NCBI RefSeq assembly: GCF_001865575.2
Contig: NZ_CP017565.2
Span: 62,001-126,000, forward strand
Source: Paraburkholderia sprentiae WSM5005
GTDB taxonomy: Bacteria > Pseudomonadota > Gammaproteobacteria > Burkholderiales > Burkholderiaceae
Direction of reading: 5' to 3'
DNA: 64,000 nucleotides
Below, piece by piece: positions 41,145-50,468 of this stretch. Under the pieces are notes generated by a model. The model saw only the letters and a list, made by a program, of their open reading frames with translations, made no database searches and was not told the origin of the DNA. Both the position numbers and the translations under genes were made by a program. The first letter of the stretch is position 1. Each line of letters opens with the position of its first letter.

Positions 41145-43115
41145 TCAAATTCTTCGGCCTAAGTAAGATTGAATTCCAAACTCGGCATTTAAACAAAACT
41201 GCTCGAATGCATCTTTAGCGATCTGCTCAATTAGGTAGTCATACTCATCGAACAATTCGATGAGCAATATGGTGCGTTCTGGATCCGTACTATCCAGTGA
41301 TGATATGCGTGCTTTCCATTCTGGATACAGTGAGCGATATTGCTCCGTCGCCACAGTAGGGTTACTGTCAAGCCATTTTTTCATGGCTACACTGTCGACA
41401 TACATTCGGCTACTATCAAAGTATTTTTGCAACTTCGACAACTGCGTTCTTGTCGAAATAGCGTCGGCCTCGATGATGTATTCCAGCATGCCGAGTTTAT
41501 TTCCCACCGCTCGAAGTATGTCACCTCTGGTTTGTGCAGCCTGTGATGCATTAGCCACCAACGTGTACATCTTTTCTAACGTTACCTCATCCAACGAGCT
41601 AACTATATAGATCGCGACGTGCGGCGAGTCTGTTAGCAAGTCTTCGATAAACCTGAGAATTGAACCGCCATGCTCTGTCTTTACATGAGAAATGAAGTCA
41701 GTTCTAAATTCAAAATCTACGTCTGGGTCGATAGACTTTGCCTTAAATAACGCTAAGGCCAAAACAGTCACTAGACTCCGCGCTTCCGATGGTGCCGCAA
41801 GGTAGAGCGCGCGAATCTCGTCTTCCGCCAGCAAGGTCTGCAAGCCAAGCGTTTTTTCTAAAATTATTTTAATGTCCGTTTTTGACAATTGCAAAATGTT
41901 TAATTTGTCTCCGACAAATCGCAAAAACAGGTACGTTCGAGAGAATGCGTCAAGGGCCACTTCGCTCAGTTCTTCGACCCGAGCGTTATTCGCCATCAAC
42001 AATAAGTTTTTGTTATCAAATGACTCGGCCTGCCTACGAGATTTTTCGCCAATGATTTCAGCAAGCAGCCTTGCACCGAAAACACGGTCCAATTTATTTC
42101 TAAATTGTGCAAATTTAGGGCGCTCCAGAAACGCGGATGCGACGCGATAGAGATTTAGCGAGGCCTCATTTTCGGGATTTTGCTCACGATAGTATTCTGT
42201 CACCACCTCGCCATTGTTATGCGCCTCGGTGTCCTGAGCGAAATCTTCGATTATCGCTGCTAGGTTCGGATCGAGACGATTATAAATCTCACGCTGTACT
42301 GTCGCAAAAATTTCACCAAGGTTTAGAATAATGAGAGTCGCATAAACAGTGTCGATTAGCGATGATTCAGTCGCGCGAAGCAAGAACGCTGGCAAATCCT
42401 CACTACTCAGGGGCGTTGGAATGAAGTTGCTTAAAGCCAAAGAACGCCTAAATTCCCCTTTTACCTTGGCAACGAGTCCGCTGACGCGACGCTGAGCAAC
42501 CACAAAGAGCGAGATTTTGGAGCTGATATTTTCGAGCGCGCTAAAATGCATCCCAACATTGTTGCGATGTTCGATTTCGCGCTCAATTCCCGCTACGACT
42601 CTCAGTTGACTGGCGGTCAACGAAAAAGCACTTCGCAGGTATGCCAACTTGTATGACAGGTAATTCGAAGCACCAAAATTTTTTGACAGTTCGTGCAAGA
42701 CATGCAACGCCTCGTCCCGGTCGATCTTTTCCAGAAATCTGAGCTTTCTGACGTAGCCAATTATTTCAACGATAGAGTCGGTCCACGCGTTCAGGTATCC
42801 AATGGTGTAGCAAAGTTCGCTTTGCCAGTCGATAGGAGGGAAACTCGTGAGGCGATATAAATCTTTACTGGCTTTCTTCTTTATGAGCGTGCGCTCCAAT
42901 AAACCGCCAGGGCCCTTGAGTATGGCCCCAACAGTCATACTGTCGAAAAGAGAATTTCCCTGACGGATTGTCGCTATTTCGTCAGAACTGACATTGGATT
43001 TCGAGTAGTAGCCACGAAGAACATTTCTTTTGTTTTCATTTCTGATCTTGGCGATCAAGCGAAATATATCTGCGCTGCGGCGAAAATTTGGTCTATCGTA
43101 AATGTTATTATCCAC
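41145..43115 (-). CDS. Unknown 656-aa protein, putative sensor of the Detocs-like operon
   Basis: No family recognised. It is first in the operon, 18 bp before the kinase-like gene. The sequence is almost entirely helical with no transmembrane segment or catalytic motif; regular Leu/Tyr/Ala spacing (RVASAFLERPKFAQFRNKLD, then LVTVLALALFKAKSIDPDV, YTLVANASQAAQTRGDILRA) suggests alpha-solenoid repeats such as TPR- or HEAT-like folds. DtcA proteins join a sensor region to a kinase; this protein may be the detached sensor that detects phage. AT-rich codon use, like the rest of the operon, points to horizontal acquisition. Confidence 0.65.
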   Translation of the reverse strand: MDNNIYDRPNFRRSADIFRLIAKIRNENKRNVLRGYYSKSNVSSDEIATIRQGNSLFDSMTVGAILKGPGGLLERTLIKKKASKDLYRLTSFPPIDWQSELCYTIGYLNAWTDSIVEIIGYVRKLRFLEKIDRDEALHVLHELSKNFGASNYLSYKLAYLRSAFSLTASQLRVVAGIEREIEHRNNVGMHFSALENISSKISLFVVAQRRVSGLVAKVKGEFRRSLALSNFIPTPLSSEDLPAFLLRATESSLIDTVYATLIILNLGEIFATVQREIYNRLDPNLAAIIEDFAQDTEAHNNGEVVTEYYREQNPENEASLNLYRVASAFLERPKFAQFRNKLDRVFGARLLAEIIGEKSRRQAESFDNKNLLLMANNARVEELSEVALDAFSRTYLFLRFVGDKLNILQLSKTDIKIILEKTLGLQTLLAEDEIRALYLAAPSEARSLVTVLALALFKAKSIDPDVDFEFRTDFISHVKTEHGGSILRFIEDLLTDSPHVAIYIVSSLDEVTLEKMYTLVANASQAAQTRGDILRAVGNKLGMLEYIIEADAISTRTQLSKLQKYFDSSRMYVDSVAMKKWLDSNPTVATEQYRSLYPEWKARISSLDSTDPERTILLIELFDEYDYLIEQIAKDAFEQFCLNAEFGIQSYLGRRI

Positions 43116-43185
43116 TCAGGTCCCCGATATAGAGATGCTTGCGGCCACCGCGAGTTTGAACGCATGGCACCGCACCGCGTCGCAA

Positions 43186-43191
43186 ATTATA
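43186..43191 (-). promoter_or_regulatory. Candidate -10 element of the defence operon
   Basis: Perfect TATAAT on the minus strand, 71 bp upstream of the 656-aa protein start. The -35 is weak (TGCAAT at 17-bp spacing). Confidence 0.4.
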
Positions 43192-43405
43192 TGACGAAAA
43201 TACTTGTAATTGCATTGCTTCGCGACAGTATGCTGAAGGTTCCGTCGGCACCCAACGATCGTTGAGGACGAGTGTGAAAAGCGAGTTGAGCTGGAACTAG
43301 GAGTTCACCGAACGCAGGAGCCGCCGTTCGGCTGGCGGGCGGTGTGACCGTCGGCAATTGGCCCCACCGCTGACATAGAAGCCGAGCCGCTCCAGCGTCC
43401 GCAAA

Positions 43406-43442
43406 GGCCGATTATGCCAAGTCGTTGATTATGGAAAGTAGC
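43406..43442 (+). repeat. Left 37-bp inverted repeat of the RIT element
   Basis: Begins GGCCGATTATGCCAAGTCG; the exact reverse complement of 46561-46597. Confidence 0.95.
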
Positions 43443-43506
43443 AGGTCGGAACTCGCGTCGAGAGCTGATGGAAAGCGGGCAAGCACGAATTCCGGCCTTT
43501 GCATAA

Positions 43507-44553
43507 TCACAGCGCCTTCAGGAAGTTGAGCAGCGAGTCAGGTGCCCGATAGCGCGGGACCTTGCTGCCTGGTTCGTGAAGCCTGGCAAGCGCACGTTCC
43601 TTCATGTTCAGGTCGGCTTCGACGTAATGGTGTGTCGTGACGGGGCTCTCATGTCCGAGCCACAACGCGATTACGCTGATGTCGACGCCAGCCTGTAGTA
43701 GGTGCATGGCCGTGGTGTGTCGGATGGTATGGGGCGATACGTGTCGCTCTGCCAGGCCGGGAGAGGAACGGGCTGCGTTCCTGGCAGCCAACGTCAGCCT
43801 CAACGCAACATTGGCTCTCGTCATTGCGTGACCGTTCCGATTCGGAAGCAGTGGCGATGTCGGCTGGAATTCCGGATTGACCCGCAACCATGCCCGTGCC
43901 GCCTTCACGGTAGAGCGCCAAAGCGGCACACTGCGCTGCTTGCGTCCTTTGCCGCGCAAATGAATGCAGGCAGAACTGTCATCAAGGACCACATCCGCGA
44001 CTTTCACCCCGGTAATCTCCGAGACGCGCGCTCCGGTGTTGTACATCAGCAGGAACAGAAGGTGATCGCGTTGGCTCAGCCAGGAACCGCCGGGCGTACC
44101 GATCACCGTTAGCATCTCCTCGCGCGACAGATAGCTAAATATCGGGCGCTCGAAGCGCTTGAGCGGAACGCCCAAGGCGCGCTCAATCGCTTGTAACGAC
44201 GCGACATCGCGGTGCGCGGCAAACTTCAGGAACGACCGCAGCGCTGCCAGACGTGCATTGCGCGTGCGTACACAATTGTGCCTTTGACGTTCAAGGTGAT
44301 CGAGGAAGGCCATGATCAGTTCCGGCGTCATATCGGCGAGTGCCATCGTGGCTGGCGGCTTGCCCAGGCTCGCCTCTACGAAGTCAAGGAAGAGTACGAA
44401 GCTATCGCGATAGGCTGCAATGGTTTGCTCGCTGAGTGCCCGCTGCTGGGTCAGGTATTCGGCGAACCAGGCTTGCACGAGCGCGGCAAACGAAGGCGCT
44501 GTCTTAGTTTGCCTATACATTGCCGTCTCCGGCGAGATCGGCGAAACGCTCAA
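43507..44553 (-). CDS. ritC: RIT tyrosine recombinase C
   Basis: 348-aa integrase-family recombinase, last of the trio. N-terminal SAM-like DNA-binding domain (about 22-115); catalytic Arg in NTGARVSEITG, SPHTIRHTTAMHLLQ (H-x-x-R), WLGHESPVTTHHYVE (His and nucleophile Tyr). Overlaps ritB by 41 bp, typical of RIT trios. The three proteins are thought to act together on the terminal inverted repeats, but their individual roles are unclear. Confidence 0.93.
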   Translation of the reverse strand: MSVSPISPETAMYRQTKTAPSFAALVQAWFAEYLTQQRALSEQTIAAYRDSFVLFLDFVEASLGKPPATMALADMTPELIMAFLDHLERQRHNCVRTRNARLAALRSFLKFAAHRDVASLQAIERALGVPLKRFERPIFSYLSREEMLTVIGTPGGSWLSQRDHLLFLLMYNTGARVSEITGVKVADVVLDDSSACIHLRGKGRKQRSVPLWRSTVKAARAWLRVNPEFQPTSPLLPNRNGHAMTRANVALRLTLAARNAARSSPGLAERHVSPHTIRHTTAMHLLQAGVDISVIALWLGHESPVTTHHYVEADLNMKERALARLHEPGSKVPRYRAPDSLLNFLKAL

Positions 44554-45505
44554 ACTTGCCGCCGGCCAAGGCCATCAATTCCGGAACAGCCGTCAGATAC
44601 CAGTACGTATAGAAGATCTCGGCATGACCCATGTAGGTCGACAGCGCCAGCATCATCTGATCGATGTCGGTACCCTCGGCATGCCAGAGCATCATGCGTC
44701 GCACGGCGAAGGTATGCCGCAGATCATGAAGCCGTGGCGCCGTATGAGCGCCGCGGTTCACCCAGCCAAGGCTATCACGTAGCGAGTTGAAGACACGATG
44801 AGCCTGTCGCTCTCCAAGGGGCTGTCCCAGTCGCCGACCACGACTGCTGATCAGAAACGACATGTCAGGGGTATTGGCAATCTGCTGAATGCGTTGCCGT
44901 CGGTAGCGCCTTAACGCGGCAACGGTGCCCGGATGGATCGGCAGTTCTCGCGACTTGGCGAACTTGGTCTGTCGAATGGTCAGCATCCCACGCTTGAGGT
45001 CGACGTCGGCATCGCGCAAATGAATGGCCTCGGAGACCCGCAGGCCAGTCGAGGCCATCAGGCCGAACAAGGTCTCGTAGGTAACTGGCCGGAGACTTCC
45101 CTTTGGATCGAGCCGGCAGGCCGCCGCCAGCAACGCAACGATTTCGTCCTCATGGAAGATATGCGGGGCAACACGTCCCCGCTCAGGACCGAACACCGCT
45201 TCCTCCGGGATTTCGGTATCCGGTTCGAACTGCTTCAGGTAGCGGGCGAAGTGGCGAACTATCGCCAACCGGGCCGCCCAGGTCGCCGGCGTGTCACGGT
45301 GCCATTTATCCTGCCGGGCCCAATCCGTCATGAGGTCGGCCGTAAGTGGGCCACGGTGATGCCGATCGGCGGCGTAACGGGCGAAACTGGCTAGGAGCGT
45401 GTCCCGCGAGCGCAACTCAAATCCCAGGGAGCGCCTCTCGACGAAGTAGTCGTCGATCCGCTGCTGCAAGCTGATGCGCGCGCTCATGATTGACTCCCCG
45501 GCCAC
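44513..45505 (-). CDS. ritB: RIT tyrosine recombinase B
   Basis: 330-aa recombinase with the core residues STGLRVSEAIHL (Arg), RLHDLRHTFAVRR (H-x-x-R) and YMGHAEIFYTYWYL (His/Tyr). N-terminal SAM-like domain at about 10-105. It overlaps both neighbours (22 bp with ritA, 41 bp with ritC), showing coupled translation. No frame damage. Confidence 0.93.
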   Translation of the reverse strand: MAGESIMSARISLQQRIDDYFVERRSLGFELRSRDTLLASFARYAADRHHRGPLTADLMTDWARQDKWHRDTPATWAARLAIVRHFARYLKQFEPDTEIPEEAVFGPERGRVAPHIFHEDEIVALLAAACRLDPKGSLRPVTYETLFGLMASTGLRVSEAIHLRDADVDLKRGMLTIRQTKFAKSRELPIHPGTVAALRRYRRQRIQQIANTPDMSFLISSRGRRLGQPLGERQAHRVFNSLRDSLGWVNRGAHTAPRLHDLRHTFAVRRMMLWHAEGTDIDQMMLALSTYMGHAEIFYTYWYLTAVPELMALAGGKFERFADLAGDGNV

Positions 45506-46443
45506 GGCAGAGCGACTGCCGACAGCTTCGGCGTGTCTAGCTTGGCGTAGATCAGGGTGGTATTGAGCGACCGGTGACGCAGCAGGTCAGCCACTTCCTT
45601 GAGCGAGCTGCCGTTCTCGACGAGGCGACAGGCCAGGGTATGCCGAAGTGCGTGGGCACTGGAGTGCAGCAGACCGCTACGACTGCAGGCCCGCTTGATC
45701 ACCTTCTGGACCGCCGTCGAGGTAACGGGCTGGTCTCGCCCTGCTACTCGCCGGACAAAGAGGGCCGGGTGGCTGGTCGCTGGACGTTCGTGTTGCAGAT
45801 AGTCAGCCAGCGCCTGCCCGCATGCCATCGGCAACGGCATGACGTCCTGGCGCAGCGACTTCGTGCCTCTCAACGTCACGGTGCCTTCGCGCCAGTCGAT
45901 GTCGCGGATCATGAGATGTGCGATCTCGCCAGAACGCAACCCCATGTCCAGTGCCAGCCGGACCATCGCATAGCTACGCTTCGGCCAGCGCCGAGCGCCT
46001 GCAACGGCGCCCAGGAGGCGGATAACTTCTTCTGGCTTGAGCGCACGTGGCAGGGATGCCAGCTTCCAGTGGACCGGATTCAGAATGACGGTGGAGAGCT
46101 TGCCGGGTTGGTCTCCGCAAACGGTCCGGTAACGCAGATAACTACGTAACGTTGCTGCCAGATGGGAGGCATAAGAAGCCGAGCCGCCTGCTCTCAACTG
46201 CGCCGAAAGAAACTGGCGAACATCGTCGGGGCGCACCTTTCTGAAGTCGATAGCGCACCGCTCGAATCTGTCTCGCAAGAGCAAGCCGACAACACGAAGT
46301 CGGTTCTTACGGGTCTCGGCTGCCAGTCCCCGTACATCGCGCAGATATGCCTCGTAGCGATGCAATTCGGCAGTAATGTGCGGTGGGAATGATGCAAAAG
46401 ACGGCGCGTTGGACTTGGCCGGGTACAAACGGGTTGGCTTCAT
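45484..46443 (-). CDS. ritA: RIT tyrosine recombinase A
   Basis: 319-aa recombinase, first gene of the trio. Core motifs: DMGLRSGEIAHL (Arg), SAHALRHTLACRLV (H-x-x-R), LLRHRSLNTTLIYAK (His/Tyr). SAM-like domain at about 20-115. It begins 118 bp inside the right inverted repeat, leaving room for the trio promoter. Confidence 0.93.
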   Translation of the reverse strand: MKPTRLYPAKSNAPSFASFPPHITAELHRYEAYLRDVRGLAAETRKNRLRVVGLLLRDRFERCAIDFRKVRPDDVRQFLSAQLRAGGSASYASHLAATLRSYLRYRTVCGDQPGKLSTVILNPVHWKLASLPRALKPEEVIRLLGAVAGARRWPKRSYAMVRLALDMGLRSGEIAHLMIRDIDWREGTVTLRGTKSLRQDVMPLPMACGQALADYLQHERPATSHPALFVRRVAGRDQPVTSTAVQKVIKRACSRSGLLHSSAHALRHTLACRLVENGSSLKEVADLLRHRSLNTTLIYAKLDTPKLSAVALPWPGSQS

Positions 46444-46560
46444 AACGGTCCCCTCAGGTGGAACCGTTACTCCAGATCATCGCTGAGATTATGTCGAGTT
46501 CGTGGGGCGTCACCTGCCGCCACACCCTGTGATTACCGGTTCGTGCCGCCGACCAGCACA

Positions 46561-46597
46561 GCTACTTTCCATAATCAACGACTTGGCATAATCGGCC
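46561..46597 (-). repeat. Right 37-bp inverted repeat of the RIT element
   Basis: Exact reverse complement of 43406-43442. An adjacent palindrome, ATCGGCCTTATG...CATAAGGCCGAT (46591-46624), overlaps its outer end. Confidence 0.95.
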
Positions 46598-46610
46598 TTA
46601 TGCGAAGCTT

Positions 46611-46785
46611 TCCATAAGGCCGATGAAGCACCGTTCGTCCTCGCAAATTGAAAGGCCGCTTGGTGGGTGGATCCGACATCTGAACGTCCGAGCAACGGTG
46701 CGGGCGAATGACGCCTCATGGCCGAACCCGGACCGATAGCTGAATCGAGAACCGCTTGCCGGCCCGCAGCGGATGATCGTCGCAA
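46611..46785. repeat. Dispersed degenerate repeat, copy B
   Basis: 46611-46730 resembles 36898-37020. 46718-46785 (GGCCGAACCCGGACCGATAG and on) is nearly identical to about 31839-31905, and a weaker copy lies at about 53460-53515. The rest of 46598-46975 shows no gene. Confidence 0.6.
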
Positions 46786-46975
46786 CTCCACAGCGGCCGC
46801 TTTGCCACCCTTCGCCTGGTTGGCACTGACTGACGCCCGCCGGTCCCTCGGTTCCGCTTCGAGGTTGACATCCGGCTGTTATGTCAAATCCGCACTGGTC
46901 CGAAACGCATCACAACCTTGCGCCTCGAGCCGGCTCCAATATTGCCGGCTGCGATCGCCTCGAACCTGCTGCCCC

Positions 46976-49900
46976 TCAGTGCTGGAACGGCTCCGGCGCA
47001 CTCTGTACTACGATCGCCGCCGGCTCCTGCGGGTCATGGCGGGGCGAAAATACCGTAATCACCGAGCGCTCGGTCCAGGCACTGCGCACGATCCTTTCCA
47101 CGGCATGCTCTCGGGCGTGATAGCGGTGCTCCACCCCGCAGAGATCCAGCAGCACGAACCCCTCGAAATCGCCGAAGCGGTCGTAGACGAGCCCCGACAC
47201 CTTGCCTGTGTGCGCGGTGCGCTCTTCCGTTGGGCACGGTACCTCGTGCGGCGGATGATGGGGAGGATGGTGCGCGGGCGGCTTCGGTACCGTACCCGTC
47301 GGTGATGGGAGAACGGTATTCGGGTCACCCCCAAAGCCGTCCACGCGTCCGCCGATGAGGGCGAGATAACGATCCCACACCGGCCGCCAACGGCTGACGG
47401 CGGAGATGCTTTGCGAGATCCACTTAAGCCACGCGAGCAGCCGCTCCTCGCGATACAGTAGCTGCTCGCGCGTGCGGATGACTACGTTGAACTGGAACTG
47501 GCCGCTCGTGCGTCGCCAATCGATGGTGTTCTTGCCCCGCGCTGCGAGCCGCGCCCCGCGAGCGATGATCGGAGGCGGCTCGAGCTCCGCATCGGTGATC
47601 TGGCGCACCTGGATCGTGTACGCATCACCTTTCTCGATGCCGGGCGGCAACTCCACCGTGAGCAAGCCGGCATTCGCGGCAGTGCCCTCCGGCAGAGGCA
47701 CAAACGTCACGCCTTCCGCCGGGAAGCCGATCGTGTGCGCATCGTCAACCGAGAGGCGATGGCTGGCGTACAACTGCCCTGCGAGCCCGACGACTTCGGT
47801 GGCGCTCACGGCGGGAAGATACAAGCTCGCGAAACTGCCGGCCGGCGTGTTGCCCCAGAAAATCATCAGCTCGTCAGGTGAATCGGCACCCGGCGCTGAC
47901 GGCTTGATTTCGACAGGATGCGGCATGCGACGCGATTCAATCAGCCCAGGATTAGGCCCATGGATCCACGCGATGTTGCGCTGCGCGAGCTTGTCGCTTT
48001 TTCCGGCGTCCGCCCCGATCGGAATCGGTGTGTCGTCGTAGCTGATCTCGGCCACGAGGCACTGGTGCGGGGCGCGCGTAATGACTTGATTGATCGACGA
48101 GAGCGCGATGCCGTTCCAGCCACCGTCCGGGTTACCCCCGGGCGGCGCCGCAGGAAGGAAAGATTGCTGGGGCTGATTGACGTCGATCCAGCAACCGTAG
48201 AACGTGTCCACTTCGACACCCGGATTCACGACGATGTTCTTCGCGTTCGGTGGGTCGTTCTGCGTGCTCATGTCTGCGGGCGAGGCGAGGTTTACGCGCG
48301 GCGACGCGAAGCACGGAACCGTGACGTACTCGTTGTCGCGCACGCCCAGCAACGCAATCTTATGGCCGTTCAGTGCGCCATCGGAGGCAGTGCGATAAGT
48401 CGTGTTCGGGTCGAAGTCGGTCAAGGTGGTCTGCGCGTTCAGCAATCGGAAGAACACACGTACGTTCGTGGCCTGGACGCCCGGTGTCTTGCCGAGAAGG
48501 CGCACGCGCGCAACGGCGAAGTTGAATACGAAGTTGCCGTCGTCATCCTTTTGCAAGAACTCGAGTGCCGAGCGCTTCTCGTCTTGTTCAAGGTTGTCGA
48601 AGCTGTCCCCCGACACGTTTCCATCGTTAGTGGTCAGGTTCTGAATGACCGAAGCGATAAAGGTAGTTGCGTCGGCCGCATTGGTGGTCATCGTCGCGCC
48701 GAAGCGGCTCGCGGTGCCGCCGTTCGGTACTGCCACCTTAAAAAAGCGCAGATCGAAGCTTAGCCAGGCAGGCTGCGTGGGAACCGCGGGGTTCACATTC
48801 GTGAGGAACGGATTCTCGCCTTTGGTCAGTACGAGCGCGGCCGAGTCGTTGCGTGTGATCGAGCCGACCGAGAAAGTGGCTGTGAGCGTAAGCGTCACGG
48901 ACTGATCGAGCCCGAGCTGTTCGAAGGCCGCGTCGCTCGCGAAGGAAATCGTGTACGGGTAGAGGAATAGCTGCGTGACCGATGAAAATGTCGGGTCCGC
49001 AGGGATCACGGGTGCCGTGAACCTTCCGACGGTTGGAAGGTTCACATTGATCGCGGAGATCTGAGGACCCGTGAGAGTGGGGTTGAGCAGTGGATCCGCG
49101 GTAATCGTGATGACCGGTGCGGGAGTTGGCGTCGGCTTGAACAGATCGGCGAAGGAATTGAAACCGAGTTCGGCGCCGGTGAAACCGTCCAAGGCCACCC
49201 AGTACGCATTCGGGTACTGCGCCGTGCCCGGAAGCTGAACCCGCACTTCGTCTTCGCCGTAGGTACTCTTGTCAACGATGAGGGTGCATGCCTGGTCGAG
49301 AGGCGCGTAGCCGCAATTGGCCCCGGATGCAGGGCAATCTGCTGCGCCTGCAGGCTTCACGATCGCGCATATGTAGTATGCAAACGTGAAGCCACCGGGC
49401 GGCGTGGCCTGATTGAATCCGACGAAGTTGTCGGAGGCGTCGAAATAGATGCGCGTGAGATTCTTGCAATTGAGGTCGCACGGGTCGCAGACCTCGGGAT
49501 CACCGCCACCAGCCGCGGGATCCACAATCATCTCGGCGATCTCGTGGCTTACCACCATTGCATAGACATCGGCCGTGTCGGCGAGCGTGAGGCCCGTGGA
49601 GAAGACGCCTGCAACGATGTACGGGATATCGGCCTTGTCGTGATAACCCGCGTTGCCGCTCACGTCTTTGGCGGAAACGCCGCTGGGTACCACGACGAAG
49701 ATGCACGAGTCGTCGCCCAATCCGTTGTTGCTCTTCAGCGAGTTCACCCAACCCTTGAGGTCATCGTTGTTGAAACTGGTGCCGTTGAGGCTAACTGTCT
49801 TCGTCAGCAGCGTCGACGAAATCGCTGCCTCGTTCTGGCCATACAACGAGCAATATTCCTGGATCGGAACGATTGCGTGCTTGGCGTACGCCACGATCTG

Positions 49901-50233
49901 ATTCATGTCGGCCGTCGAGACAACCTTGCTTCCGCCAGACGTGTTGAAAGTGATCTGCGCCAAGTGGACTGTGCCGCTGAAGAGCGCGTCCCGTTTGGGC
50001 GGGCGCACTGTCGGGAACGGATGCGCGCGCAGCACTTCTGCGATCGCCTTGTGCCGGCGAAGTGCGGGAGCATCCGGGTGGATGCGATGAAGCGCACGCA
50101 GCAATGGGATGGGAACGCCAGTTCCAAAGCCCTCGAGATCTGCATCGATGGCAAAGAGCTCAGGTGCGTGCTGCTGCAGGTGTCGCGCGTTCTTGAGCGA
50201 TCGGGTATGGCAGCGAAGGGGAGCGATAGCCAT
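46976..50233 (-). CDS. Large unknown protein with metalloprotease-like HExxE motif
   Basis: 1085-aa protein; ATG 50233 is placed by AAGGAGA just upstream. The N-terminal third contains MVVSHEIAEMIVDP, resembling the SHELAEAVTDP signature of zinc metalloprotease-like or exordium-type proteins, preceded by IVPIQEYCSLYG and followed by a Cys-rich stretch (CDPCDLNC). The middle has beta-rich segments (about 380-560) and the C-terminal part a Pro/His-rich linker (PPAHHPPHHPPHE) before a small domain. No classical signal peptide is seen. Enzymatic activity is uncertain because the second zinc His is not in the usual place. No clear operon partner. Confidence 0.6.
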   Translation of the reverse strand: MAIAPLRCHTRSLKNARHLQQHAPELFAIDADLEGFGTGVPIPLLRALHRIHPDAPALRRHKAIAEVLRAHPFPTVRPPKRDALFSGTVHLAQITFNTSGGSKVVSTADMNQIVAYAKHAIVPIQEYCSLYGQNEAAISSTLLTKTVSLNGTSFNNDDLKGWVNSLKSNNGLGDDSCIFVVVPSGVSAKDVSGNAGYHDKADIPYIVAGVFSTGLTLADTADVYAMVVSHEIAEMIVDPAAGGGDPEVCDPCDLNCKNLTRIYFDASDNFVGFNQATPPGGFTFAYYICAIVKPAGAADCPASGANCGYAPLDQACTLIVDKSTYGEDEVRVQLPGTAQYPNAYWVALDGFTGAELGFNSFADLFKPTPTPAPVITITADPLLNPTLTGPQISAINVNLPTVGRFTAPVIPADPTFSSVTQLFLYPYTISFASDAAFEQLGLDQSVTLTLTATFSVGSITRNDSAALVLTKGENPFLTNVNPAVPTQPAWLSFDLRFFKVAVPNGGTASRFGATMTTNAADATTFIASVIQNLTTNDGNVSGDSFDNLEQDEKRSALEFLQKDDDGNFVFNFAVARVRLLGKTPGVQATNVRVFFRLLNAQTTLTDFDPNTTYRTASDGALNGHKIALLGVRDNEYVTVPCFASPRVNLASPADMSTQNDPPNAKNIVVNPGVEVDTFYGCWIDVNQPQQSFLPAAPPGGNPDGGWNGIALSSINQVITRAPHQCLVAEISYDDTPIPIGADAGKSDKLAQRNIAWIHGPNPGLIESRRMPHPVEIKPSAPGADSPDELMIFWGNTPAGSFASLYLPAVSATEVVGLAGQLYASHRLSVDDAHTIGFPAEGVTFVPLPEGTAANAGLLTVELPPGIEKGDAYTIQVRQITDAELEPPPIIARGARLAARGKNTIDWRRTSGQFQFNVVIRTREQLLYREERLLAWLKWISQSISAVSRWRPVWDRYLALIGGRVDGFGGDPNTVLPSPTGTVPKPPAHHPPHHPPHEVPCPTEERTAHTGKVSGLVYDRFGDFEGFVLLDLCGVEHRYHAREHAVERIVRSAWTERSVITVFSPRHDPQEPAAIVVQSAPEPFQH

Positions 50234-50468
50234 TGGAGCTTCTCCTTGGTTGTCGTACAACTCCGTAGGCACTCCTGCGTCGAGGTTCGCGCTGCGTCAC
50301 CGCACGCTTCGCCGCAGGAAGAAGCAGCGCAGCAGCGACATTGGAGCTTTAGTCAGTGATACCTTGCACTCCGCCACGGTCGCGGTCCCTTCGGCGGGTT
50401 GGTTATCGGCGTGCCGTCGGCCCGCAATGAGCGCATCACACAGGCTTGCAAAGCAGGGACACGAGGAA

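Larger units (their letters stand above)
43406..46597 (-). mobile_element. Recombinase-in-trio (RIT) element
   Basis: Three overlapping tyrosine recombinase genes on one strand, bounded by perfect 37-bp inverted repeats (43406-43442 and 46561-46597). This is the defining structure of RIT elements. All three genes are intact. Confidence 0.93.

Noticed and set aside
43406..46597. Three separate phage integrases marking prophages
   Set aside because: The overlapping trio with perfect terminal inverted repeats fits a RIT element; no phage structural genes are present.
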